Source: a virus
IMG/VR virus record: IMGVR_UViG_3300020215_000095
Coordinates: 1 to 39,101 of that record
Direction: 5' to 3' (one strand)
DNA length: 39,101 nucleotides
Shown here: positions 25,906-34,566 of the stretch, piece by piece
Numbering within the stretch: the stretch's first letter is position 1
Layout: each line of letters opens with the position of its first letter
The notes under the pieces: generated by a model
What the model was told of the DNA's origin: nothing
The model's input: only the letters and a program-made list of their open reading frames with translations
Database searches by the model: none
Translations under genes and position numbers: made by a program

Positions 25906-27657
25906 ATGATCCGCATCCCCGGAGACCTGGGCTGGGTGCAGAACAACCGCGGAGACGGGCTCGGCACCATCGCCCAGTCCTTCAACCTCGACCTCGCCTC
26001 AAACGTCGGGAAGATCCGAACGACCCGCGCCAAGCGCCTCGCCTACACCGGCAGCCCGACGAACTTCGGGCAGATCGCGGCGATGGAGCGGTTCCTCAGG
26101 AACTTCTACGTCGCCTCCGAAAACGCGGGCGGCGACGACATTTGGTCGGGCGGCAACAGCCCCTTTGATACCCTCACGAACGACACGAGCTCGTTTGAAA
26201 TCGTCCCCGCAAGAACCGACCTTCTCGGCTGGAATTCCGGGCTCTACGGCACCAACAGCACGGAGATTTGGTACACCACGGACGGCACCGCATGGAGCGA
26301 GGTGGGGGCGAACGTCCTCACCGGAAACGGCGGGCTCCTCACCTTCAAAGGCAACGTCCTCTACGTCTCGGACGAGCACTACAAGGTCAAATCCGTCACC
26401 TCCGGCAACACCTTCCAGGGCTCCGGCTCCCAGACCCTGAACCTCAATCTCGCCGGGTACACGAACCACATGCTCATGGCCGGAAGGGACCAAATCTGGG
26501 TCGGGCTCACCAACCGCGACGGCGGCGACAACGCGCTCATCTTCGAATGGAACGGGGAGACGGAGAACACCCCGACCGCCCGTTACCAGATCGACGCCGC
26601 CGGGATCATGGCGGGCGTGATGAAGGACGGCGTCCCCTTCCTCGTCGACAGCAAGGGCCGCTTGATGGGCTTCTCCGGCAGCGTGTTCGTGGAGGTGGCC
26701 CGATTCCCCTTAAACGGCCTGTCCTTCAAGGGTTTCAACGCCTCCGGGCACTCCGGCCGCGCCATCCATCCCCGGGGCATGGCGGTCGACGGTGACGAAA
26801 TCCTCATCACGGTCGCCAACCGCACCGACGAACTCACCGCCACCGACTTCAACGAGTTTCCCTCAGGGGTGTGGGCGTGGTCCGAGCGCACCGGCCTCTA
26901 CCACAAGTACTCCCCGAGCTATCAGGCCAAGGGGGACACGGGGACCACGAACCTCACCGACCACGGCCAGTTCCGCGCCTTCTCCGGCGGGCCCATGATG
27001 GTCTACGAGGCGGTCGACGACGGCTCGACCGACAACGGCGGACGCATCGTCTTCTCGATGGAGTACTTCACCGACGCCGACGACACCGCGTCGGACACCG
27101 AGTGGGGGCTCTTCGCCGACGACACGAACGACAACACCCAGAAGGCCGGATGGTACGTCTCGCCGCGTATCCCCTCGGCTGGCTTCCGCGACCAGTGGCA
27201 GAAGGTCTACGCCGCGCTCTCCGAGCTTGAGACCACCGGGGACCTCGTGGAGATCAAGTACCGGGTGAAGGACGAGACCCCGACCTATTTCACCGGCACC
27301 TGGACCACTACGGACCGCTTCACCACCACCACCGACCTCTCCGCCTACGAACAGGGCGACGAAATCACGATCGTCCAGGGCAAGGGCGGGGGCGCGGTGG
27401 CCCACGCGCGCGTGCTCGACAACGATGCCGGGGCGTCGGTCGCCCTTGACCGGGCGATTTCAGGCGTGGTCGCCGGACAGACCTCCAAGTTCCGCATCGA
27501 GAAGTGGAAACGGGTCGGCTCCGTCACCGACATTGCGGACCAGGGCTTCACCATCGGGGAGAGCGACCACTGGATACAGGTCAAAGTGTATCTCCAGTGG
27601 ACAGGCCCACGGGAACTCTACGGTATACTTATTACTAACGTCTCCTCTCTCTCCTAA
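25906..27657 (+). CDS. Putative tail tube/nozzle protein (beta-propeller-like)
   Basis: The 583-residue product is strand-rich throughout with blade-like repeats: FKGNVLYVSD, RDQIWVGLTNRDG, GVPFLVDSKGRLMGF, DEILITVANRT, each about 50-60 residues apart. This fits a propeller-type nozzle such as podovirus tail tubular protein B. A final beta domain (about 470-583) has TWTTTDRFTTTTDLS and ends near WTGPRELYG. It would form the distal tail tube. Function is inferred from repeats, size and the adaptor located upstream. ATG follows CCT with no Shine-Dalgarno sequence. Confidence 0.6.
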   Translation: MIRIPGDLGWVQNNRGDGLGTIAQSFNLDLASNVGKIRTTRAKRLAYTGSPTNFGQIAAMERFLRNFYVASENAGGDDIWSGGNSPFDTLTNDTSSFEIVPARTDLLGWNSGLYGTNSTEIWYTTDGTAWSEVGANVLTGNGGLLTFKGNVLYVSDEHYKVKSVTSGNTFQGSGSQTLNLNLAGYTNHMLMAGRDQIWVGLTNRDGGDNALIFEWNGETENTPTARYQIDAAGIMAGVMKDGVPFLVDSKGRLMGFSGSVFVEVARFPLNGLSFKGFNASGHSGRAIHPRGMAVDGDEILITVANRTDELTATDFNEFPSGVWAWSERTGLYHKYSPSYQAKGDTGTTNLTDHGQFRAFSGGPMMVYEAVDDGSTDNGGRIVFSMEYFTDADDTASDTEWGLFADDTNDNTQKAGWYVSPRIPSAGFRDQWQKVYAALSELETTGDLVEIKYRVKDETPTYFTGTWTTTDRFTTTTDLSAYEQGDEITIVQGKGGGAVAHARVLDNDAGASVALDRAISGVVAGQTSKFRIEKWKRVGSVTDIADQGFTIGESDHWIQVKVYLQWTGPRELYGILITNVSSLS

Positions 27658-27660
27658 CTT

Positions 27661-29229
27661 ATGGCGCGTATCCTTTCACGAGTAGACCCCGCGACCGGAC
27701 GCAGACGGCAGGTAGCGTCGGTTGACGGGACGTTTAGGGAGCGGAGCGAGCAGCTCGGATCGGCTCTTGGCGTCTCGGCTGGACGAGCTTCGAGGATGTC
27801 CGGCGACCAGCTCGCGAAGGGCCTCACTCCCGACTTCGGCGGCTTCGGCCCGAAGACCCTCAGCACGCAGAGCCTCGCGCCGCAGGCGGACATGAAGCTC
27901 CCGCCCACGCCGGCTCCGGTAGCCGCGGCTGGGCTCCAGGGCGCACTTGAGACCCAGGCCACGCAGAACGACCAGTTTCTTACCGACCTCGCTGCAAAGC
28001 GAGAGAAGCGCGAACAGGAGGCTACGGCCGCCAAGGGCGACCTCATGTCCTTCCTCGACAACGAATTCCGGGGACCGACCGCCCGCACGGACGAGGCGTA
28101 CTCGGAGCCGGGCGGTGTCGATCAGCTGGAAGGCGAGCTCAAGGACATCAACCAGCAGCTTCTTCAGGAGCAGGAGAGCCTTCGCCGGCAGATCGAGCGC
28201 ATCCAGACCGCGCCCGGCACCGCCACGATGGAAGAGCGCGACCGCCAGGTGCGCGAGGTTGAGCGCGGCTCCCTCCGCCGGCAGGCCGACCTCTCCATCA
28301 TCCAGCTTGCCCGCCAGGGGAAGTACGACAGCGCAAAGGCCATCGCGGACCGGGCCGTCGCCGTCGCGCTCGAAGAGCAGACCCAAGAGCTTCAGATGCG
28401 CCAGTTCATCTACGAGGAGAACAAGGAGCTCTTCACGAAGGCCGAGCAGCGCGAGTACGAGACCCAGCTTGCCGACCGCACCCGTGCGATCGAATTCGAA
28501 GCCTTCAAGATGAAGGCCGACTACGAACAAAAGATCAGGCAGAGCGACCCGCTCTATCAGGAGCAGCTCGCCGCCGCTAAACGCGAGAATGCAACTGCCG
28601 GCGGGGCTGGTGGCGGTCCGGTGTCTAGTGTCACACTCGACGACGGCACAACCGTCCCGATTGCCGAGCTCGACATCTCCGATCCTTCACAGATCGACGC
28701 GCTTCCGGTCTCAGACCTCACCAAGTCCGTCATCTCCGGCTTCGCGAAGACGAAGGACCTCACCCCAACCCAGAAGGGACAGGTGGCGCAGGAGCTCTAC
28801 AAGGTCGGCTTCAACCCGAACTCGTACATCAACAACAAGCTCTCGACGCTCGTGCAGGAATGGGCCGCCGTCCCCGAGGGATCGAAGGGCCTCCTTGGCG
28901 GTCTCAAGTTCTGGGAGCGATACACCAAACCAGAAGTCGCCTCCTTCGAGAGCAACCTCCAAATCCTCACCCGCGAGATCGCGCGCCTGAACGACGTGGG
29001 CGTGCTCTCCGACCAGGACGTGAAGAGCTACGCCGAAGCGATGCCGTCGCGCATCGACGCGTCGCTCCCGGTCGTGCTCAGCAAGGCGTCGGGCATCTCC
29101 TCTGCCGCGACAGGGAAAAAGGCCGCGAACGTGGGCAAGACGGTCGTACTTGCCGATGGCCGCACCGCCGTCGTTGGGCTCGACGGCGAGACCCTGATCG
29201 ACCCGCGCACGGGTAAGCCTCTCGAATAG
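27661..29229 (+). CDS. Coiled-coil internal virion protein
   Basis: A 522-residue protein. After a flexible Pro/Ala-rich region (1-105) comes a long helical coiled coil (about 115-320), including QEQESLRRQIERIQ and RREVERG-like heptads and QTQELQMRQFIYEENK. The last 200 residues are mixed and include helical segments around TRKDLTPTQKG-like sequence (actual: DLTPTQKGQVAQELY). Proteins of this kind, located after the tail genes and lacking signals, are usually ejected internal virion proteins in podoviruses. No peptidoglycan hydrolase motif is seen. Confidence 0.6.
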   Translation: MARILSRVDPATGRRRQVASVDGTFRERSEQLGSALGVSAGRASRMSGDQLAKGLTPDFGGFGPKTLSTQSLAPQADMKLPPTPAPVAAAGLQGALETQATQNDQFLTDLAAKREKREQEATAAKGDLMSFLDNEFRGPTARTDEAYSEPGGVDQLEGELKDINQQLLQEQESLRRQIERIQTAPGTATMEERDRQVREVERGSLRRQADLSIIQLARQGKYDSAKAIADRAVAVALEEQTQELQMRQFIYEENKELFTKAEQREYETQLADRTRAIEFEAFKMKADYEQKIRQSDPLYQEQLAAAKRENATAGGAGGGPVSSVTLDDGTTVPIAELDISDPSQIDALPVSDLTKSVISGFAKTKDLTPTQKGQVAQELYKVGFNPNSYINNKLSTLVQEWAAVPEGSKGLLGGLKFWERYTKPEVASFESNLQILTREIARLNDVGVLSDQDVKSYAEAMPSRIDASLPVVLSKASGISSAATGKKAANVGKTVVLADGRTAVVGLDGETLIDPRTGKPLE

Positions 29230-29230
29230 T

Positions 29231-30688
29231 ATGCCGCTTCGCCTCTCTGAGCTTGAAGACAAGGACTACGTGATCGTCGATCGAGCGCCCGAAGAAGAGG
29301 GCGAGCCGGGGCTCTTTCCCGGCCTTGCCCGTGGATTGGGTATGGCGGCCGGTGAATTGGTGCTTGGCGTCGGCGAGCTTGGTCGCGGCATCCAGCGCAC
29401 CATCGGCGGCGGTGCGGGCCTCGGAGGGGAATCCATCTTCGACCGTGGGGGGGCCACAAACACCAAGACCCGCGAAGCGTTCGAACCTACAACGGGCGCG
29501 GAAGCTACCGGGAAGTTCGTCGGGACGGCAGCTCAGTATCTTGCCCCCACGAGCGGGATCGTCCGCGGTCAGCAGCTCCTCCGCGGCGCGGCTTCGAAGA
29601 TCCCACAAGCCGCGCCAGGCATTATCCGCGGCACCGCCAACCTTGCGGCTCGCATTGCTCCGGAAGCCGTCGGTACGGGGACCGTCACGGCGCTTCGCGA
29701 AGGCGGCGATCTAGACCTCGCCAGCCGCGACGCCGGTATCGCCGCGGGCATCTCAACCGTCACCGGAGGGTTGGGGGGCCTCGCCCGCGCCTCCTACTGG
29801 CCTGAGCTTCAGGACACCGTGTCAAAAGCCCTCGGCATCCAGGGCAAGGTCTCCGGCGGGATGGTGCAGCGGGAGATCGCGAACAAGGTCTCCGGCCTCG
29901 GGGTCCTTAAGAAGTACGCCAACGACCTCACCGTGAAGAACGCTGACGGGGTGGAGACCGTCTTCAACCCGAAGGAAGCGACCTACGACACCACGATCCA
30001 GGCGTGGAACGGCGCGAAGGAGAAGGTCTTTGCCGAGTACAGCGCGCTAGCGAAGAAGGCTGGCGAGAGCGCGACCGTCGATCTATCACCGATCCGCGGG
30101 CTCCTGCAGCAGACCCTCGATGAACCCCGGCTCGCGCCCTACAAGCGGGCGGCCGAGGCGCTCATCAAGGACATCGACGAGAACTTCCCCGAGCCCACCA
30201 CGGCTGACATCGAGCGCGTTCAGACCTTCCTCAAGGACCTCAACTCAAACACCGCGCAGGGCTTCTTCAAGGGTACGGCGGACAACGCGACGGCGGAAAT
30301 CAACGCCGGCACCGCCAAGGCCATTCGGGAGAACCTCGACAACCTCATCACCGAGGCCACGGGCCAGAACTACGGCGCGCTCCGTTCCGAGTACGCGGCG
30401 CTGAAGGCGATCGAGGGAGACCTTGTGCGTCGCTTCCAGCAGTCCGCGCGACGGATCGGGGGCGGCCTTCAGGACTACGTAGATATGTTCTCCTCCGGAG
30501 AGATCATCTCCGGCATCGTGTCCGCGAACCCCGTCCTCGTGACCTCCGGCTTCGCCAAGGGTGCGCTCGGTCAGCTCCGGCGCGTCTTCGCTAACCCCGA
30601 GCGGTTCCTCCGCCGCTCATTCGAGCTCATCGACGACAAGGAAGCCAACGACCTCACGCTCCGCCTGTTCGGCGGAAGCGGCCGCTAG
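29231..30688 (+). CDS. Internal virion / ejection protein with glycine-rich membrane-active start
   Basis: The 485-residue product has residues 27-50 (LFPGLARGLGMAAGELVLGVG, with glycine spacing) and 130-160 rich in Ala/Gly, typical of amphipathic membrane-inserting segments. Helical parts follow (about 200-440), including FNPKEATYDTTIQAWNGAKE. It starts 1 nt after the preceding stop. Together with the coiled-coil protein before it, it could form the channel that delivers DNA across the cell envelope. No enzyme motif is seen. The prediction is from composition and position. Confidence 0.6.
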   Translation: MPLRLSELEDKDYVIVDRAPEEEGEPGLFPGLARGLGMAAGELVLGVGELGRGIQRTIGGGAGLGGESIFDRGGATNTKTREAFEPTTGAEATGKFVGTAAQYLAPTSGIVRGQQLLRGAASKIPQAAPGIIRGTANLAARIAPEAVGTGTVTALREGGDLDLASRDAGIAAGISTVTGGLGGLARASYWPELQDTVSKALGIQGKVSGGMVQREIANKVSGLGVLKKYANDLTVKNADGVETVFNPKEATYDTTIQAWNGAKEKVFAEYSALAKKAGESATVDLSPIRGLLQQTLDEPRLAPYKRAAEALIKDIDENFPEPTTADIERVQTFLKDLNSNTAQGFFKGTADNATAEINAGTAKAIRENLDNLITEATGQNYGALRSEYAALKAIEGDLVRRFQQSARRIGGGLQDYVDMFSSGEIISGIVSANPVLVTSGFAKGALGQLRRVFANPERFLRRSFELIDDKEANDLTLRLFGGSGR

Positions 30689-30693
30689 CTATG

Positions 30694-30906
30694 TCATTTC
30701 ACGCAGCTGATCGACGAAGCAAACACGTAGCAGGCGGTTCCCCCGTCCACGTGCTTGTGGATCGGGAACTGTTCGCCGCCCCGATCCACGACGCCGACCA
30801 GTGTCGCGCGCGGGATGTGCTTTGCGTAGTTGACTGCCGCAAAAGCGGTGGAAAACGCGAAAAGCCCAACTGCTACAATTCCTACAAGCATTGCGATTTT
30901 AGTCAT
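30694..30906 (-). CDS. Small secreted protein, leftward in the virion module
   Basis: A leftward 70-residue product, starting MTKIAMLVGIVAVGLFAFST with a signal peptide (cleavage after AFA, residue 23). The mature part has two cysteines (C59, C68) near the end (ACYVFASSISCVK), suggesting one disulfide in the periplasm. The GTACYV...SCV pattern is familiar from small phage and plasmid periplasmic proteins of unknown role. It is the only leftward gene within the 22-kb virion module, so it is probably expressed separately, a moron-like insertion. Confidence 0.7.
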   Translation of the reverse strand: MTKIAMLVGIVAVGLFAFSTAFAAVNYAKHIPRATLVGVVDRGGEQFPIHKHVDGGTACYVFASSISCVK

Positions 30907-30958
30907 ACAAGGCACACGCTAGCACAGCCTTGTGAAGCCGCAATGAACCCCCGTGTAT

Positions 30959-31669
30959 ATGACCACTAAAGAGGAACTCAAAGACTTCGCCGAAATCTAT
31001 GAACGACTTCGCCAACGCTACGCCACCTTTGACCAGGTGAAGCAGCTTATTGAGCGGTTGGTGGCGGTCGTGAAGGAGGCTCGGAAGAGCCTAGCCGACG
31101 ATTTTTTCGCGCTTAAAGCCGAGCTCACTTCCACGATTTCCACGACGCAGGCGGACCTCGCTTCTCGCGTTGAGACGGCGCTCCGCGAGCAGGAGCGGGG
31201 CATGGCCTTCGTCTACGACCGCGTTTCGCGGATCAGGGACGGCAAGGACGGTAGGGACGGCAAGCAAGGGCCCCGCGGAGAGCGCGGGCGAGACGGCGTG
31301 GACGGACTGCCGGGACGCGACGGCAAGGACGGCCGCGACGGGGTGAACGCCGATCCCGCGCGGGTTGCCGTACTCGAGGCCAGGATCAAAGACCTTGAAG
31401 CCCGTCCCATCGGGAGGACCGGCATGCGCAAGGTGCCGATCGTTCAGAGCGTCGATCTTTCAAGCCAGTGCGACGGAGCAGCACGCGCCTTCCGGCTCCC
31501 CAAAGACACCGTGCGGGTCCTTGGCGTGTGGAGCACGCAGTTCCCCGTCACGTTTAATAGTTCTGACTGGACCTTCACCGGGAACACGATAACCCTCTCA
31601 AGTTCGTTTGCGGCCCCCGAGAGCGGCCAGTCCCTCGTGGTCCTCATCGAAACCCTCTTCTATGCGTAA
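30959..31669 (+). CDS. Collagen-like tail fibre protein
   Basis: From ATG 30959 the product has 236 residues: an N-terminal coiled coil (1-85), a collagen-like Gly-X-Y block (about 95-129, DGKDGRDGKQGPRGERG and on), a short coiled coil (about 135-150) and a beta-rich C-terminal head (about 160-236). Trimeric coiled-coil/collagen combinations are typical of phage tail fibres. GTG 30953 in frame is an alternative start. Its stop overlaps the next gene start by 8 nt. It sits where fibres that bind the host surface are expected. Confidence 0.75.
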   Translation: MTTKEELKDFAEIYERLRQRYATFDQVKQLIERLVAVVKEARKSLADDFFALKAELTSTISTTQADLASRVETALREQERGMAFVYDRVSRIRDGKDGRDGKQGPRGERGRDGVDGLPGRDGKDGRDGVNADPARVAVLEARIKDLEARPIGRTGMRKVPIVQSVDLSSQCDGAARAFRLPKDTVRVLGVWSTQFPVTFNSSDWTFTGNTITLSSSFAAPESGQSLVVLIETLFYA

Positions 31670-33233
31670 CCTCATCGTCATTGCGGCGGTGCTTGCCTTC
31701 CTCGCCGCGAACTACGTCGCCTACGCCGCGCCGGTGTACCGAAGCGAGCAGTCCATCCTCCCGACGACCGACAACCTCTACCACCTCGGCTCGACGAGCC
31801 CCGATCGAACCTGGGCTGGGCTTCACACCGAAGAGATCTGCCTCGCCGGTTCCTGCCGTACGTCCTGGCCCTCGGGAGGGGGCGGCGGGTCGGGAAACGT
31901 CGGGACGAGCTCCGCTGAGACGAGCACCCGTGTTCCGTTCTGGACCTCGACCGCAGCCACGCCTGCAACGCTTTCCGGGGGAAACGCGGGCTTCACGTTC
32001 AACACCACCGATACTCGTCTGACGGTTACCAACGCATCGACCACAGCGTTCTCTGCGACCACGGTCTGTCTAACCGGCGACACCTGTCGTACGACTTGGC
32101 CTACGGGCGGCGCATCGCTCACCGGCACCACCGGCCAGGTTGCCTACTTTTCCGGGGTGGATACGGCGGTCGGTACCTCAACCATCTTCATCGACACGGA
32201 CGAACAGGTCGGCATCGGTACGACCTCTCCCTACGCCAAGCTCTCCGTAGACGCCCCAGGAGGCACGGCTCCCTACTTCGCCATCGGTTCCAGTTCGGGT
32301 GAAGCACTTCGCATCTCCCCGGCCGCAAGCCCGAAGGTTGGTATCGGCACGACCTCGCCGTGGAAGACCCTCTCGGTATCCGGTGAGGTATTCATCGACA
32401 GCACGGCGGCCAATGCTTTCTCAGTCGGCACAGAAGGCACGACTACCCGAGCCTTCAACATCGATACGTCGGGCACCCTCGGCAACGGCGTGAACATCAT
32501 CACCTCCGCTGCCGGCTCCGGGGTGCAGTTGAACGCGGCCAGCGCAAACGTAAACGAAGTCCTGACCGTCAGCTCCAAGGGGACGTCCAACCTTAACCTC
32601 GCAGGAGGCACGGGCGGCTCCATCGTGTTCCAGCCGTCGGGCGTCACCCGCTACCAGATGGCGGGAACCTTCTTCAACATGACGCCGACCAACCGCACCG
32701 CCACAACGCCGTTCATTACCTACACCGGCGGGGCGGGCTCCACGCTCAACGCGACCGCGGAAAGTACCTCCATCCTCTTCGACTTGACCAATACGCAAAC
32801 GCACGCGTCGGGCGCTATTGGCATCAACCGCGATATTCGCATCCGCCCTACCACCCATGCCTATCCCTCGGGCACGAGCATCGCCAACTCGACCATCGCA
32901 ACGAGCTCGACGTTCCAGATCGACGGGGGACCGCTCCAGGGCGCGTTTAACAACTACACGCACGCCATAGGGCTGTACGTCTCTTCGACAACGGCTGCGT
33001 ACACCACCGCGTCAACGACCAACGCCTCGGCCATCTACGTCGAGGCTCCCCGCGGGGCCGCGAACAACTACACCCAGTTCAACTCAAGTGCGGCCACGAC
33101 CACCATCCGGATCGACAGCACGAGTGCCACCCAAGGCGGCTGCATCGAGATGAAAGACTTTGATGGTTCGGGCTTTAGCTACATCACCGTGAGTAACGGC
33201 GTCATGACCGTCTCGGCCACATCATGTAAATAG
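31662..33233 (+). CDS. Large fibre protein with GIGTTSP repeats and signal-like start
   Basis: The 523-residue product begins with a signal-like segment (NLIVIAAVLAFLAANYVAYA, cleavage after residue 22). Two CRT[ST]WP motifs (CLAGSCRTSWP, CLTGDTCRTTWP) and two copies of GIGTTSP (VGIGTTSPYAKLSV and VGIGTTSPWKTLSV) mark tail-fibre modules that in other phages precede a chaperone domain. Here no S74 peptidase/chaperone dyad is visible at the end. The body is Thr/Ser-rich. Cysteine pairs and STT runs resemble surface proteins I recall from candidate-phyla bacteria, but that is memory, not a search. Confidence 0.7.
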   Translation: MRNLIVIAAVLAFLAANYVAYAAPVYRSEQSILPTTDNLYHLGSTSPDRTWAGLHTEEICLAGSCRTSWPSGGGGGSGNVGTSSAETSTRVPFWTSTAATPATLSGGNAGFTFNTTDTRLTVTNASTTAFSATTVCLTGDTCRTTWPTGGASLTGTTGQVAYFSGVDTAVGTSTIFIDTDEQVGIGTTSPYAKLSVDAPGGTAPYFAIGSSSGEALRISPAASPKVGIGTTSPWKTLSVSGEVFIDSTAANAFSVGTEGTTTRAFNIDTSGTLGNGVNIITSAAGSGVQLNAASANVNEVLTVSSKGTSNLNLAGGTGGSIVFQPSGVTRYQMAGTFFNMTPTNRTATTPFITYTGGAGSTLNATAESTSILFDLTNTQTHASGAIGINRDIRIRPTTHAYPSGTSIANSTIATSSTFQIDGGPLQGAFNNYTHAIGLYVSSTTAAYTTASTTNASAIYVEAPRGAANNYTQFNSSAATTTIRIDSTSATQGGCIEMKDFDGSGFSYITVSNGVMTVSATSCK

Positions 33234-33234
33234 T

Positions 33235-34263
33235 ATGCGGTACGTCCTGCTCGCACTTCTCTTCCTATTCGCCTCTCCCGCCGAGGCGGCGATTATCGTC
33301 CTCGATACCGGGGCTGGCACGGGCAACCAGACGTGGACGGTTCCAGCCGACTACGACGTAACGACGGCCAAGATTGAGTGCGTCGGAGCCGGAGGGATCG
33401 GGGCCGACGGCGTGGCGGCCACCCGCGGCGGGGGCGGGGGCGGTGGTGGGGCATACGCAGCAGTATTCAACCTTGCGCTCACGCCCGGCGCATCCGTCAC
33501 CTACCGCATCGGAGCGTCGGCAACCACGACCCCCGGCCTCAATGCGCAGACCTTCTTCAACGGCTCTACCGCCTCCACCTCACCGCTCTATTGCGACTTT
33601 GGACGGCCCGGCGTGGCCGCCACCGCTGGCATAGGTGGCAGCACCGCAAACTCCATCGGCACCATTGAATACGCAGGAGGGACGGGCGGCGCGTCAGGAA
33701 CCAGCGCCAACCAGGGCGGCGGCGGCGGCGGGGGTTCCGCAGGTCCTTCAGGGATCGGCAAGACCGGCGCGGCGGGTGGTTCAAACCGCACGGGTCCAGG
33801 GGGGGCGGGCTCAGGAGGCGGCGCGTCAACGGTCGGTACCTCGGTCTCCACCGCCGGCGTCGCCGGGACGGGCGGAGTGGGTCCCAAAGGAGCGCCCGGC
33901 GGCCTTGGCAAACTGAGCGGCAACACCAACGGTGACGATGGTACCGAGGGCAGCGGTGGCGGGGGGAGCTCCGGCACGGGCACAGGAGGGGCAGGCGGTT
34001 GTCTTAGCGCGTGGGGGAGCGCCATCGGACCCTGCGGCGGGGGCGGGGGCGGCAGTGGCAACCCCGGCCCCGGCAACGGCGGCCTCGGCGGCACCTACGG
34101 CGGCGGGGGCGGCGGCGGGGGCTTCCTCTCCGCAGGCGGCGCGGGTACCGGGGCGTCTGGCGGCCAAGGCGTCATCGTCATCACCTACGGCGTCCCGCAC
34201 GGCACCACCGTGTTCAGCCAAGGCACCACCATCTTTACTCAAGGAACGACCATCTACCCCTAG
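33235..34263 (+). CDS. Glycine-rich tail/fibre tip protein with signal peptide
   Basis: The 342-residue product starts with a signal peptide (YVLLALLFLFASPAEA, cleavage near residue 18). A beta domain with WTVPADYDVTTAKIECVGAGG follows, the usual entry of glycine-rich adhesin-type phage proteins. Then come long Gly runs (about 60-75, 160-300), with GGGGGGG blocks that can form polyglycine-II bundles as in T-even adhesin tips. It ends with repeats of GTT[IV]F[ST]QGTT. Likely role: receptor-binding fibre tip. The signal peptide is odd for a virion protein. Confidence 0.7.
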   Translation: MRYVLLALLFLFASPAEAAIIVLDTGAGTGNQTWTVPADYDVTTAKIECVGAGGIGADGVAATRGGGGGGGGAYAAVFNLALTPGASVTYRIGASATTTPGLNAQTFFNGSTASTSPLYCDFGRPGVAATAGIGGSTANSIGTIEYAGGTGGASGTSANQGGGGGGGSAGPSGIGKTGAAGGSNRTGPGGAGSGGGASTVGTSVSTAGVAGTGGVGPKGAPGGLGKLSGNTNGDDGTEGSGGGGSSGTGTGGAGGCLSAWGSAIGPCGGGGGGSGNPGPGNGGLGGTYGGGGGGGGFLSAGGAGTGASGGQGVIVITYGVPHGTTVFSQGTTIFTQGTTIYP

Positions 34264-34265
34264 CT

Positions 34266-34565
34266 ATGAGCCGCACTGTTGATATCGAAACACGCATCGT
34301 GAGCCCGCAGTCGGGAGAGACCATTGAGCTCCCGCGTGCAGATTTTGTGCGCCTCCTCATCGACCCGGCGGGCACATTGCCGAGCCTCACCATCCAGTTC
34401 CCCTCCGACCCCGTTGACGGCGACGTGGTCCAGATAAGCTCTTCAGAAATGCTGGCCTCGGTCGCGATGACCAACGGCACCGTTCTCTCAGCAAAGCCAT
34501 CCTTCGCCGCAGACGCGTTTGGGACCTGGGTCTTCGGAGCCGGGAAGTGGTTCCGCATCGGCTGA
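34266..34565 (+). CDS. Small beta-rich fibre-region protein
   Basis: A 99-residue protein, ATG after CT with no Shine-Dalgarno sequence. Strands (VDIETRIVSPQSGETIEL, SLTIQFPSD) and a C-terminal GTWVFGAGKWFRIG motif are typical of phage tail-fibre small domains. The open frame upstream in another phase is Arg-rich and spurious. Likely role: fibre attachment or spike component. Confidence 0.65.
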   Translation: MSRTVDIETRIVSPQSGETIELPRADFVRLLIDPAGTLPSLTIQFPSDPVDGDVVQISSSEMLASVAMTNGTVLSAKPSFAADAFGTWVFGAGKWFRIG

Positions 34566-34566
34566 T

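Noticed and set aside
22388-29229. Programmed frameshift in tail genes
   Set aside because: No pair of overlapping tail-chaperone frames with a slippery heptamer was found, in line with a short-tailed phage without a tape measure.
30691-30969. Rightward frame of 92 codons starting CT-ATG after the 29231 gene
   Set aside because: It is opposite the leftward signal-peptide gene 30694-30906, which has a coherent signal peptide and disulfide-type ending. The rightward frame is His/Cys/Arg-rich without pattern.
33588-34242. Pro/Ala-rich leftward frames opposite the glycine-rich fibre gene
   Set aside because: They are complements of GGN glycine codon runs, so low-complexity artefacts.
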